Counted from the stretch's first letter, positions 1-7,142 are shown. The stretch is 13,240 nt of DNA from Planctomycetota bacterium (GCA_947470885.1 CANIXE010000021.1:1-13240); one strand, 5' to 3'. The notes: generated by a model from the sequence alone, not told the origin. Translations and numbers: made by a program.

Positions 1-23
1 CGGAGAACACCGTTCTTTCGCGC

Positions 24-77
24 TGAACCAACGTTATCGACGGATCACCCACCTGGTGAACGTCGATTTTTGGTTCA
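24..77. repeat. Imperfect extended palindrome (hairpin-forming)
   Basis: Three nested inverted pairs share one centre. TGAACCAA (24-31) pairs with TTGGTTCA (70-77), ATCGACG (36-42) with CGTCGAT (61-67), and TCACC (45-49) with GGTGA (55-59). Together they give 20 base pairs with small internal loops and a 5-nt tip. No coding sequence is supported here. The element could be a repeat-family hairpin, a transcript structure or an operator. It lies downstream of the tRNA-Phe terminator on the minus strand, and no U-tract follows it on either strand, so it is not an obvious terminator. Confidence 0.55.
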
Positions 78-89
78 ACCTCTGGTCTT

Positions 90-113
90 CTCCGCGCCTC
101 CGCGTCTCCGCGT
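90..113. repeat. Short tandem repeat, three CTCCGCG(C/T) units
   Basis: Three adjacent 8-bp units, CTCCGCGC, CTCCGCGT and CTCCGCGT, are followed by GAAAC. The stretch is non-coding. It may be a fragment of a dispersed intergenic repeat, but only one copy is visible in this window, so this is inference. Confidence 0.5.
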
Positions 114-215
114 GAAACCATCGCCGGATTTAGGTTCACCCAAATGGTGCGTCTGGAAACGCCAGTGGTGCGCAAAGGCAAGGCGCTTCAATCGCGTTTT
201 CCAGGATCAAACAAT

Positions 216-239
216 AACCCCCGCATTGCTGCGGGGGTT
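216..239 (-). terminator. Intrinsic terminator-like hairpin after tRNA-Phe
   Basis: Read on the minus strand, a perfect 10-bp stem (AACCCCCGCA with TGCGGGGGTT) closes a GCAA tetraloop of the GNRA type. It starts 1 nt after the encoded CCA of the tRNA. The bases after the stem, ATTGTTTG, are T-rich but not a clean T-tract. The very stable stem and its position make it the likely transcription end of the tRNA gene; the weak T-tract is the main doubt. Confidence 0.7.
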
Positions 240-240
240 G

Positions 241-316
241 TGGTGGCCTCAGTCGGAATCGAACCAACGACACGCGGATTTTCAATCCGCTGCTCTACCA
301 GCTGAGCTATGAGGCC
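241..316 (-). tRNA. tRNA-Phe (anticodon GAA)
   Basis: The minus strand folds as a canonical 76-nt tRNA. The acceptor stem is GGCCTCA with TGAGGCC, followed by discriminator A and an encoded CCA (241-243). The D-loop has AGCTGGTAGA, and the T arm has GTTCGATTC. The anticodon stem GCGGA/TCCGC closes the loop TTGAAAA, whose central GAA (plus-strand 281-283) reads Phe codons UUY. It is a single tRNA gene, divergent from the kinase gene to its right. Minus-strand sequence upstream of its 5' end contains small hairpins rather than an obvious promoter. Confidence 0.97.
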
Positions 317-321
317 CTCTC

Positions 322-343
322 ATGTTCCCGGTGGCCGGGACAT
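322..343. repeat. Small hairpin upstream of tRNA-Phe
   Basis: ATGTTCCCGG (322-331) and CCGGGACAT (335-343) are complementary apart from one extra T, with a TGG loop. It lies 5 bp outside the 5' end of the tRNA gene. It may be a transcript structure of either divergent unit, and no function is evident. Confidence 0.4.
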
Positions 344-369
344 CTCCGCGCGTCTGGCTGCGCGGGGAG
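344..369. repeat. Small GC-rich hairpin in the divergent leader
   Basis: CTCCGCGC (344-351) pairs with GCGCGGGGAG (360-369), with bulged G in the second arm and an 8-nt loop. The second arm contains part of the Shine-Dalgarno-like GGAGG (366-370), so on a plus-strand transcript the fold would sequester that site. That reading is inference. Confidence 0.4.
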
Positions 370-370
370 G
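366..370 (+). promoter_or_regulatory. Shine-Dalgarno-like GGAGG before a small ORF
   Basis: GGAGG, within the purine run GGAGGGGAAG, lies 7 nt upstream of ATG 378. It is one of very few good Shine-Dalgarno matches in the window. It may serve the small ORF at 378-608, or be a chance result of the purine-rich second arm of the hairpin at 344-369. Confidence 0.35.
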
Positions 371-377
371 GGAAGTT

Positions 378-608
378 ATGAAGACGGTGGCGGTTGGCAA
401 GCGTCCATTCTTCGGGGCATCGAAAGCGCTGGGGTCACGGGAAGTTCATCGTGAATTCCACCACGGAACATCCCGTGACCGGCCATCGTCGGGGCACTTC
501 CGATGGGGATTGCTGACGCTCTCGACCGGGGCGCCGATTGACCCCACCCCGCCCCAGTCCAGCATCCGCCCCCATGACGTCCCCCCACCGGCCAGAAACG
601 ACGACTGA
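378..608 (+). CDS. Doubtful small ORF (76 aa) in the kinase leader
   Basis: ATG 378 follows a good GGAGG at 7-nt spacing and opens 76 codons, ending at TGA 606-608. I recognise no domain. The predicted peptide begins MKTVAVGKRPFFGASKALG and ends in a Pro- and Asp-rich tail. Against it being a gene: its codon usage is less biased to G/C at third positions than the clear genes nearby, a long inverted repeat (433-480) sits inside it, and its end overlaps the longer kinase reading frame. In its favour are the ribosome site and its stop just 4 nt before ATG 613, a possible kinase start, which would suit translational coupling. It could be a leader peptide or chance. Confidence 0.25.
   Translation: MKTVAVGKRPFFGASKALGSREVHREFHHGTSRDRPSSGHFRWGLLTLSTGAPIDPTPPQSSIRPHDVPPPARNDD
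433..480. repeat. Near-perfect 48-bp inverted repeat in the kinase leader
   Basis: GGTCACGGGA (433-442) is the exact reverse complement of TCCCGTGACC (471-480). Inside it, GTTC (444-447) pairs with GAAC (466-469), and CGTG (450-453) pairs with CACG (462-465), leaving an 8-nt tip. That is 18 base pairs broken only by an A-A mismatch and a 2-nt bulge. No T-tract follows on either strand, so a terminator is unlikely. It sits about 95 bp upstream of the chosen kinase start and may be an mRNA leader structure, a regulator-binding palindrome or a dispersed repeat. Confidence 0.6.
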
Positions 609-3186
609 AACCATGACCGTCGTCGTCTCCTCCGGCGGCAACGGCAATGGACCGGGCACTGGATCCGGGGATCGACCACCGTCCACCAAGCCGACCTTCC
701 CCAGCCAGCTGGCCTATCCAGACACCGTGGTGAGTTCGGGACCCAAGCCCGGCGAGATTTGGGGTGATGTGGAATTCGGCCCCCTGTTGGGCAAAGGCGG
801 CATGGGCGCGGTATTCCGGGGTCGCCAGGTCAGCCTCGACCGGCCAGTGGCGATCAAGATCCTGCCCAGCCACCTGGGGGCGGATCCCTCGTTCCGGGAT
901 CGCTTCTTGATAGAAGCCAAATCCGTGGCCCGGCTGAATTCCCCCCACGTGGTCCAGGTCTACCTGGCGGGGATCCACCAGGGCCAGCATTTCTTCGCCA
1001 TGGAATACGTGGAAGGTTCCGACCTTTCCCGGCGACTGAAAAAACATGGTCGGCCGGAACGGAAACAGGCCCTGGAATGGCTCCTCCAGGCAGCCCGGGG
1101 CCTGGCCGCCGCCAGTGAACTGGGGGTCATCCACCGGGACATCAAACCCGCCAATCTGATGGTGACCGGCAAAGGCGTGTTGAAGATCATGGATTTCGGC
1201 CTGGCCCGCCTGGGGGCCGGGGATGGCCACAGCCTGACCATGACCGGCACGGTGATGGGCACGGTCAGTTATTTCAGCCCGGAACAGGGCCGGGGGGACC
1301 GCTGCGATGCGCGGACCGACATCTACGCCCTGGGGGTGACGATGTACGAGCTGCTGACCGGCGTCCTGCCATTCACCGGCGACAACCCCAGCGCAGTGAT
1401 CTACCAACACATCCACGTGCCGCCGCCAATTCTCCGGCTGTGCAATGCGTCGATTCCTGAGGATGTCCAGGCGGTGTGCCTGAAATGCCTGGCCAAGGAT
1501 CCCGCGGCCCGCTATCCCGACGCAGTGGCCCTCATGGCGGACCTGGAACGCCTGCTGGCCGGCAAACCGCCGGTCATTTCCGCCGCCGAACTGCGCCGAC
1601 TCAAGGGGCCTGGAAAATCCAAAGGTCCCTCCTGGGGCCTCGTCGGTGGCGGAGCCGCTGCCCTGGTGGCCGCCGGCGTTGCCGCAGCCTTCTTCCTCGC
1701 TCCCGGAGCGGCGCCTGTGCTCGTGCCATCACCACCTCCGACGGTGGCAAATCAGGAACCGATCGTTCCCGAGGTCCCCCCGGAAGCACCCCGGGAGACC
1801 GAGTCGGCAGCCAAAGCGACGCCGCCTCAACCACCGGCCCTCACCAAGACGCCGGAAACCACGACGCAGCCACCTGTTCTGCCGGTGCCGGACCTAGCCC
1901 CAAAACCGGGGGATGACCCGGCCATCGTCTCTGCCTTCGCGAACCTCGACGCCCTCGCCGCCGGCGGAAAATTCCGGGAAGCCCGTGAGCTTCTGGCGCA
2001 ACAACGCCAGCGCCTGCCCAGCGATCCCCGGTGGGCCGCCCGGGGCACCTCCATTGACCAGGCCGAAGCGCGCAGCCTATTGAAATCCGCTGAAGCAGCC
2101 CAGGACACCGGGGATGCGGATGGGGCGGAAACCCTCCTGAAATCCGCCGCCGGACTCCACGGAGATGCGGCGGCTCTGGCCAAGACCCGCCAACGCCTGG
2201 ATGACCTGCGCCAGGTCGCCGCCGGCCAGATCGCGGCCGGCCGCACCGCCCTGGCCTCCGGGGATCTGGACGGCGCCGACCGGGCAATGGCCTTGGCGAT
2301 GAAGACCGTTGCCACCGTCGCCGGAGCGAAGGAACTGGGCCAAGCCATCACCGCCGAGCGGGAACACCGGGCCAAACTGCACCAGCAGGCCGAAGACCTG
2401 ACGGCCCGGGGTCTGGCCGCCCTGGCGGTGGGGGATGAACAGGCCTCGGCCCAGGCCGCCCGGGAAGCCCTCGCCGCCGAAGCTGGTCATCCCGGCGCCA
2501 CCGCCTTGGCTGCCGCCGCCGAACGCCTGGCCAAGGAGCTGTCGACCAAAGATGCCGCTGTCCGCCAGGCCGTCGCCGCCCGGGACGAAGAACAGGCGGT
2601 GGTCGCCCTGTCCGCCCTCGCCAATGCGGGGAAGACCAGCGCCATCACCGCAGCCGCCAGTGCCAGCGTGGCCCGCCTGCGCAGCGAACTGGCCGAAGAA
2701 CGACGCATCGCCGAGGCCCTGGAACTGGCCCGCAGCACCAAGGCCCAGGCCCTGGCGAAACGCCTGGACGACCTGAAGGAATCGGTGGATGGCCTAGCCA
2801 CTGCCCTCGCCGGGTTTCTTCAGGAAGCCGGCGAGGGCCGCCCGGAAAAAGCCCTGCTGGAGCGGAAGCTGGAGGACCGGCGCAGCCGGGCTGCCGTGAG
2901 CGCAGGACTGGGTGACATGGATGCCGCAGTGACCCAGGGCGGCCCCCTAGTTGAGGTGGTGGACGATCCCGCCTTCGCCGCCCGTCTGGGGGCGCTGAAA
3001 CCCTACGCCGGCCTGAAATTCGCCAGCACCCTGGAATCCTTTACCCGGAACGGCGAGCAGGCGGTGGCCCAGGTTTCAGTGCGCCATGCCCTGGCGGTCT
3101 ACCCTGAACGGACCCTGGTCTACCGTTACGAACTCGCCCGGCGGAATGGCCGGTGGCGCATTGCCGCCGCCCGCCTCCAGCAATGA
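574..3186 (+). CDS. Transmembrane Hanks-type Ser/Thr protein kinase with long helical C-terminal region
   Basis: This is an 870-aa PknB-like kinase that should phosphorylate Ser/Thr on unknown partners from the cytoplasmic face of the membrane. Its N-terminal tail is low-complexity. The kinase domain (about 66-345) has the Gly-rich loop GKGGMGAV (73-80), VAIK with catalytic Lys95, HRDIKPAN with Asp189, DFG at 207-209, and an SPEQ activation-segment motif. A hydrophobic Gly/Ala-rich span at about 354-377 is the membrane helix. A Pro/Thr-rich linker and roughly 400 Ala-rich helical residues follow, TPR-like or coiled. The last 60 residues are more beta-like and end in YELARRNGRWRI. The start is uncertain: ATG 574, ATG 613 and TTG 538 are in frame and none has a clear ribosome site. 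The gene overlaps the next by 4 bp and heads an apparent three-gene unit. Confidence 0.93.
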   Translation: MTSPHRPETTTETMTVVVSSGGNGNGPGTGSGDRPPSTKPTFPSQLAYPDTVVSSGPKPGEIWGDVEFGPLLGKGGMGAVFRGRQVSLDRPVAIKILPSHLGADPSFRDRFLIEAKSVARLNSPHVVQVYLAGIHQGQHFFAMEYVEGSDLSRRLKKHGRPERKQALEWLLQAARGLAAASELGVIHRDIKPANLMVTGKGVLKIMDFGLARLGAGDGHSLTMTGTVMGTVSYFSPEQGRGDRCDARTDIYALGVTMYELLTGVLPFTGDNPSAVIYQHIHVPPPILRLCNASIPEDVQAVCLKCLAKDPAARYPDAVALMADLERLLAGKPPVISAAELRRLKGPGKSKGPSWGLVGGGAAALVAAGVAAAFFLAPGAAPVLVPSPPPTVANQEPIVPEVPPEAPRETESAAKATPPQPPALTKTPETTTQPPVLPVPDLAPKPGDDPAIVSAFANLDALAAGGKFREARELLAQQRQRLPSDPRWAARGTSIDQAEARSLLKSAEAAQDTGDADGAETLLKSAAGLHGDAAALAKTRQRLDDLRQVAAGQIAAGRTALASGDLDGADRAMALAMKTVATVAGAKELGQAITAEREHRAKLHQQAEDLTARGLAALAVGDEQASAQAAREALAAEAGHPGATALAAAAERLAKELSTKDAAVRQAVAARDEEQAVVALSALANAGKTSAITAAASASVARLRSELAEERRIAEALELARSTKAQALAKRLDDLKESVDGLATALAGFLQEAGEGRPEKALLERKLEDRRSRAAVSAGLGDMDAAVTQGGPLVEVVDDPAFAARLGALKPYAGLKFASTLESFTRNGEQAVAQVSVRHALAVYPERTLVYRYELARRNGRWRIAAARLQQ

Positions 3187-5549
3187 CCCCCACCCTTGGA
3201 CCGCCGCCCATGCGCCCGCTTTCCCGTCTGCTGCCGCTGTTGTCCTTGCCCGCGCTGATCGCTTCCTCCCTGGGTGCTGCGGAAAAGCCCCTGGGCCTGG
3301 TGGACCGGGTGGAGACCGGAGCCTCCGGTGTCGAGGTGATCCTCCGCTTCGACCCCAAGGCCGGAACCCTGGTCCAGGGCCTGGCCCCCGGGCGGATGCT
3401 GTCGATCTACGGCCCTGGCCAGGTGGAGAAGCATCCCCTCACCGACGAGGTCATCATCACCCGCCCGGCCCTGGTGGCCAAGGCCCAGCTGATCCAGAAC
3501 CTGGGGGGAACCAACGGTCTCCGCGCCCGGGTGGTGTGGACCGCCGGCGGCCAGACCGTGGGTGCTGGCATGGACGCCGTGCCCATGCCCCAGGAAGCGG
3601 CCCCCAACGCCCCGCCGGCCCTGATGAAGGATCCGATCCCGGTCAGCGTTGCCCAGGGTACGGCGGTGTCCCTGCGCCTGGTGGTGGCGGATCCCGATGG
3701 CGATCCCCTGGCCTATTCCTGGTCCTTGGAGGGTCCCGTGGGCCGCTCCGGCCGCCTGCTGGAGCGCACTACCACGGTCCCGGAAGTAACCTGGATCGCC
3801 CCGCTGGCAGATGGCTCGGTGGAATTGGTGGGGGTGGCCCGGGATCCCCTGGAACAACTGGCCAAGCTGCGTCTACGGGTGTCCACCACTGCCCCTGGGG
3901 ACCAGGCCGGGGACCTGCGGCCCTATGGGCGCTGGGGCGGCGACCAGGAACCGGCCGTACGCCAATTGTCCCGGAGCACCGACGGCCGCTGGTTAGGAAT
4001 CACCGATGCCCCGGCCTTGGGCAGCGCCTCCCTGGTGCGCTTCGCCCCGGGTTGGACCGGCGCGGAAATTCTGGGCATTGCCGTGGACCAGGTACCGAAA
4101 AAACCGGTTGCCCTCCTCAGCGTCGGCCCTGATCTCCACATCCTCGATGGGGCCAAGGGCCAGGTTCTGGTTCTTGGCCCTGACCTGGCCGTCAAGCGGT
4201 CCTATGGCGCCTGCGAGAAACCCACCGGCTTCGCCGTGGCACCCGACGGCACGGCCTTCATCACCGACACCGCCGCCGGCGGAGTGCTGGTCCATGAGGC
4301 GGACGGGCGACTGCGCTGCCGCCTGGGCGGGCCAGGGGCGGGCGGTTTCATCGCCCCGATGGGCGTGGCCCTGGGGGTGGACGGCACCATTTTCGTCCTC
4401 GACGCCGGCACCCAATCGGTCCAGCGTTTCGACCGCTTCCTCCGCCGCCTGGATCCCCTGCCCCTGGCCAACGAGCCCAACGATCCGGCCTTGGGCCTGG
4501 CGGTGCATCCCCTGCGCAAAATCCTGGTCCTCCGGACCAGCGGCCGTTTGGAGATTCCGGGGGGAGGGACGGTCCCCGCCGACCTGGGACGATTGGGCGT
4601 CCTGGATCCCGGCAAGGCCGGGGCCGTCTGGGTGGATGGCGCGGGGGAAAGCTACGTCAGCTATCCGGAGTCCGGCCTGATCGCCCGCTATGACCGGGAA
4701 CTCGCCCTCAGCGGCGTGCGGGGTGGGAAGCTCCACCAAGGCAGCGGGCGGGCCTGCGACGGTCAGGGTCGAACCTTCGCCCTGGATGCCGCCGCCGGGA
4801 CGGTGCTGATGCTGGACACGGAAGGTTGGCTGGTGGGCAAACTTGGCGCCCGGGAGCAGGTGGGTGGTACCCTGGCTAAACCCAAGGCCATCGCCTGCGC
4901 TCCAGATGGCAGCGCCTTGGCCGTCCTCGACGCCGGTCGCAACGCCATCCATCGCTTCAATCCCCAGGATCCGGCCAAACCCCCTGCCACCTTCAGCCAA
5001 GCTGGCGAAGCCCCTGGCTCCCTGAAGGATCCGGTGGACCTGACCCTGGACGAAGCCGGCCGGACCTATGTCCTGGATGCAGGCACCTACCGGGTCACGG
5101 TGTTTGCCCCGGATGGTTCGCTGCTGTTCACCTTCGGCCATAAGGGCAAGCAGGCGGATGGTCTGTACGATCCGGAACGGATCGCGGTCAGTCCCGACGG
5201 CAGCCGCTGCTGGGTTTACGATTCCTACAATTACGATCTCAAACAGTTCACCCTGGATCAAACCGCCAAAACCGGGACCTTCGCCGCCAGCGGAGGAAGC
5301 AAGGGCAACGCGCCTGGTCAGTTCCGCAGTGTGGTCGGCCTGGATTGCGATCGGCAGAATCGGCTCTACATCCTGGATGACAGCCGAAACGATCTGCAAG
5401 TGCTCGATTTCACCACCGGCGCCTTGACGCCCCTTGCCGCCAAGGATCGCACCGCCCTGGGCCTGGGCCGTCTCGATCAATTGGCCGTGGCCCCGGATGG
5501 CACGGTGCTGATCAGTGGTGCCGACCAGACCAGCGGATGGCGCTGGTGA
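3183..5549 (+). CDS. Secreted NHL-type beta-propeller protein with Ig-like domain
   Basis: The 788-aa product should be exported. A signal peptide runs through MRPLSRLLPLLSLPALIASS, with likely cleavage after SLGA. Next comes a beta-rich N-terminal region, then an Ig/cadherin-like module containing DPDGDPLAYSW (about 170-240). From about 345 to the end there are roughly ten NHL-like blades with the pattern (P)xGxAVxxDGTxxxxDxxxxxVxxFxxDG, for example PTGFAVAPDGTAFITDTAAG and PVDLTLDEAGRTYVLDAGTY. Such propellers bind ligands or proteins; no catalytic residues are recognisable. ATG 3183 overlaps the kinase stop as ATGA, suggesting translational coupling. ATG 3210 is an equally plausible start that places the signal peptide at the very N-terminus. 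It may be a ligand-sensing or envelope partner of the kinase, but that is inferred only from the gene order. Confidence 0.88.
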   Translation: MTPTLGPPPMRPLSRLLPLLSLPALIASSLGAAEKPLGLVDRVETGASGVEVILRFDPKAGTLVQGLAPGRMLSIYGPGQVEKHPLTDEVIITRPALVAKAQLIQNLGGTNGLRARVVWTAGGQTVGAGMDAVPMPQEAAPNAPPALMKDPIPVSVAQGTAVSLRLVVADPDGDPLAYSWSLEGPVGRSGRLLERTTTVPEVTWIAPLADGSVELVGVARDPLEQLAKLRLRVSTTAPGDQAGDLRPYGRWGGDQEPAVRQLSRSTDGRWLGITDAPALGSASLVRFAPGWTGAEILGIAVDQVPKKPVALLSVGPDLHILDGAKGQVLVLGPDLAVKRSYGACEKPTGFAVAPDGTAFITDTAAGGVLVHEADGRLRCRLGGPGAGGFIAPMGVALGVDGTIFVLDAGTQSVQRFDRFLRRLDPLPLANEPNDPALGLAVHPLRKILVLRTSGRLEIPGGGTVPADLGRLGVLDPGKAGAVWVDGAGESYVSYPESGLIARYDRELALSGVRGGKLHQGSGRACDGQGRTFALDAAAGTVLMLDTEGWLVGKLGAREQVGGTLAKPKAIACAPDGSALAVLDAGRNAIHRFNPQDPAKPPATFSQAGEAPGSLKDPVDLTLDEAGRTYVLDAGTYRVTVFAPDGSLLFTFGHKGKQADGLYDPERIAVSPDGSRCWVYDSYNYDLKQFTLDQTAKTGTFAASGGSKGNAPGQFRSVVGLDCDRQNRLYILDDSRNDLQVLDFTTGALTPLAAKDRTALGLGRLDQLAVAPDGTVLISGADQTSGWRW

Positions 5550-5574
5550 TCTTTCTGACTACCGCCCTCCTCTC

Positions 5575-5578
5575 GAGG
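5575..5578 (+). promoter_or_regulatory. Ribosome binding site (GAGG) fixing the start at 5587
   Basis: GAGG lies 8 nt before ATG 5587. It favours this ATG over an upstream in-frame GTG at 5515 that would overlap the preceding gene, and it yields a protein whose N-terminus leads directly into a basic segment and a membrane helix. Confidence 0.55.
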
Positions 5579-5586
5579 CAGTTCTG

Positions 5587-7086
5587 ATGCGTCTCAATCC
5601 CGACAAGGGTCCAGTCCCGGCCTTCACCCTGGACCGCAAGCTCCATCGCTCCCGGCGACAGATGCAGCGCCGGGAGTGGCGTCTGTTGGTGATGCTGCCC
5701 CTGTTGCTGTTCATCCTCGGGGCGCTGATCCAAGGGGCGATCAAGTACGCTGAAAGCATTCCCGTGGGCAGCCTGGAACCGGAGATCCAGGAAATCCCCC
5801 TGGCACCCATGCCACCTCTGCACCTCAACGAGGTCGCCCCCCTACCGGACCAGGCGAAGATCGTGGCCGAAGAACAGGATGTTGCCGAACTGCTGGCCAG
5901 CCAGGCCACCGTGCGCCACGGCGACGAGGTGGATGCCACCACCCTGGCCTGGGCGGAAAAATTGCTGGCCGGCGACCGCACCACACCCCCCATCATCCAA
6001 CGGGTCACCGCCCGGGACCTGCTCCAGAACGGTGCCCGCCAGGGTTCCGCCGTGGTCCTCAGTGGTCGACTGGAAGACAGCGTTGCTGCCCCCGTGGTGG
6101 GTGGACGAACCTGGCAACGCCTGGCCGTGGCCATGGACGAAGGTCAGTTTGTCCAGGTTCTGGCTCCCGAGGATGCCGGGAAAATACCCATCGGCCGGGA
6201 GATCACGGTACTCGGTCGCTACCTGGGATCCGCCGAAGTCCCCGCGGGCAATCCCGCCAAGACCCTGACCACGCCCTTGGTGGCTGCCCGCCTGGTGCGG
6301 GAATCCATCCCCAACCAGGCCCCCACGGACCCGGAACATGGGGAGGAATTCCGGGGTCAGTTCCCGGGCCTGACCAAAGATGTGTTCAGCGAAGTCAGTG
6401 ATGAACGGACCGTTCTAGAAACCCGACCCTATTATCAGTTGCTGGGCCAGATCGCCACCGATCGGGTGATCGATCCTGGACCGGCGGCCAACGGCAACCT
6501 CCGGGCCAACGACATCCACCAGGATCCCACCGCCCACCGGGCCAAGCGTTACACGATCACCGGCCACGTCATTCGTGCCTGGGTGGATGATGGAGTCGCC
6601 CGGGACCGGCCCTACGGCCTATCCCGGGTGGTCCGGGTCTTGATGTGGAACCGGGATTTCGGTCAGGTCACCGAAATCCAGGACGGCAAGACGGTGTTCA
6701 AAAGCCAGATTCTCCGCCTCTATGAATTGGCCGCCCTCACCGACCAACCCCTCCCCGCGAAAGGCGAGGTTCTGACCTGCGAAGGGCGGTTCTTCAAATT
6801 CCGCGCCATCCCCGTCCCCGAGGACCGGGATCGGGATCGACGCAACGGTGTGCAACGCCAGAGCGACCGGGTCTATCCGTTCGTCTTCGCCACCACCGGC
6901 TGGATGCCCGTGCCCCCGCCTCCCCGCTATGAATTCGGCTGGGCCACCTGGATCTTCTCCATCGGCATCCTCGCCATGGCCGGGACTCTCGCCTATTTTC
7001 TCCGTCAGGACGGGCAGAAACATGTGAAGATCAGGGCCCAGGTGACGGCTTTGCGAAAGACGCGGCGAAAGCTCAAGTTGAAATGA
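5587..7086 (+). CDS. Two-pass membrane protein of unknown family, possible OB-like extracytoplasmic modules
   Basis: I do not recognise this 499-aa protein. A strongly basic cytoplasmic N-terminus (about 17-32) precedes a membrane helix at about 32-51 containing LLVMLPLLLFILGALIQ. A large, probably periplasmic, region of about 400 residues follows. A second helix at about 452-474 (WATWIFSIGILAMAGTLAYF) leads into a short Lys/Arg-rich tail ending KTRRKLKLK. Within the loop, two beta-rich stretches (about 140-238 and 320-410) each have the pattern VxLSGRL/ITGHV ... VLGRYL/CEGRFF, which suggests OB-like barrels; this is inference from pattern alone. The gene follows the propeller gene by 37 bp and is probably co-transcribed. 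A scaffold, or a membrane partner of the kinase and propeller, fits the layout. Confidence 0.88.
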   Translation: MRLNPDKGPVPAFTLDRKLHRSRRQMQRREWRLLVMLPLLLFILGALIQGAIKYAESIPVGSLEPEIQEIPLAPMPPLHLNEVAPLPDQAKIVAEEQDVAELLASQATVRHGDEVDATTLAWAEKLLAGDRTTPPIIQRVTARDLLQNGARQGSAVVLSGRLEDSVAAPVVGGRTWQRLAVAMDEGQFVQVLAPEDAGKIPIGREITVLGRYLGSAEVPAGNPAKTLTTPLVAARLVRESIPNQAPTDPEHGEEFRGQFPGLTKDVFSEVSDERTVLETRPYYQLLGQIATDRVIDPGPAANGNLRANDIHQDPTAHRAKRYTITGHVIRAWVDDGVARDRPYGLSRVVRVLMWNRDFGQVTEIQDGKTVFKSQILRLYELAALTDQPLPAKGEVLTCEGRFFKFRAIPVPEDRDRDRRNGVQRQSDRVYPFVFATTGWMPVPPPPRYEFGWATWIFSIGILAMAGTLAYFLRQDGQKHVKIRAQVTALRKTRRKLKLK

Positions 7087-7116
7087 TGAATGCCCTCTTG
7101 GGGAAATGATGAATGC
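7080..7116. repeat. 14-bp direct repeat across a stop codon
   Basis: GAAATGATGAATGC occurs at 7080-7093 and again at 7103-7116, 23 bp apart. The first copy contains the TGA stop of the preceding membrane protein gene. The second runs into the GAATGCTC tandem units. The arrangement looks like slippage or duplication at the edge of the repeat block. Confidence 0.7.
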
Positions 7117-7142
7117 TCGAATGCTCGAATGCTCGAATGCTT
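7111..7142. repeat. Tandem 8-bp repeat, left array (GAATGCTC x3 plus GAATGCTT)
   Basis: Three exact copies of GAATGCTC are followed by one variant, GAATGCTT. The unit is the reverse complement of the array at 7258-7342, so the two arrays face each other across about 115 bp and could pair as a stem of roughly 30 bp. The array lies in non-coding sequence between the membrane protein gene and the isomerase gene. Confidence 0.85.

Noticed and set aside
153..204. Inverted pair CTGGAAACGC / GCGTTTTCCAG
   Set aside because: The arms need an indel, are separated by 31 nt and have no context that gives them a role.
70..312. Plus-strand ORF of 80 codons near the left edge
   Set aside because: It runs antisense through most of the tRNA-Phe gene and its terminator, and its translation shows no domain.
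376..1416. Long minus-strand ORF opposite the first kinase
   Set aside because: It is antisense to clear kinase motifs. High GC and codon bias create open frames on the opposite strand, and its His/Gly-rich translation looks like a shadow.
3993..5480. 495-codon minus-strand ORF opposite the propeller gene
   Set aside because: The plus strand encodes recognisable NHL-type blades with a signal peptide, while the minus frame has no motif and is explained by GC-rich third positions.
7087..7104. Terminator for the three-gene unit (CCC-TCTT-GGG)
   Set aside because: The stem is only three or four base pairs and no T-tract follows.
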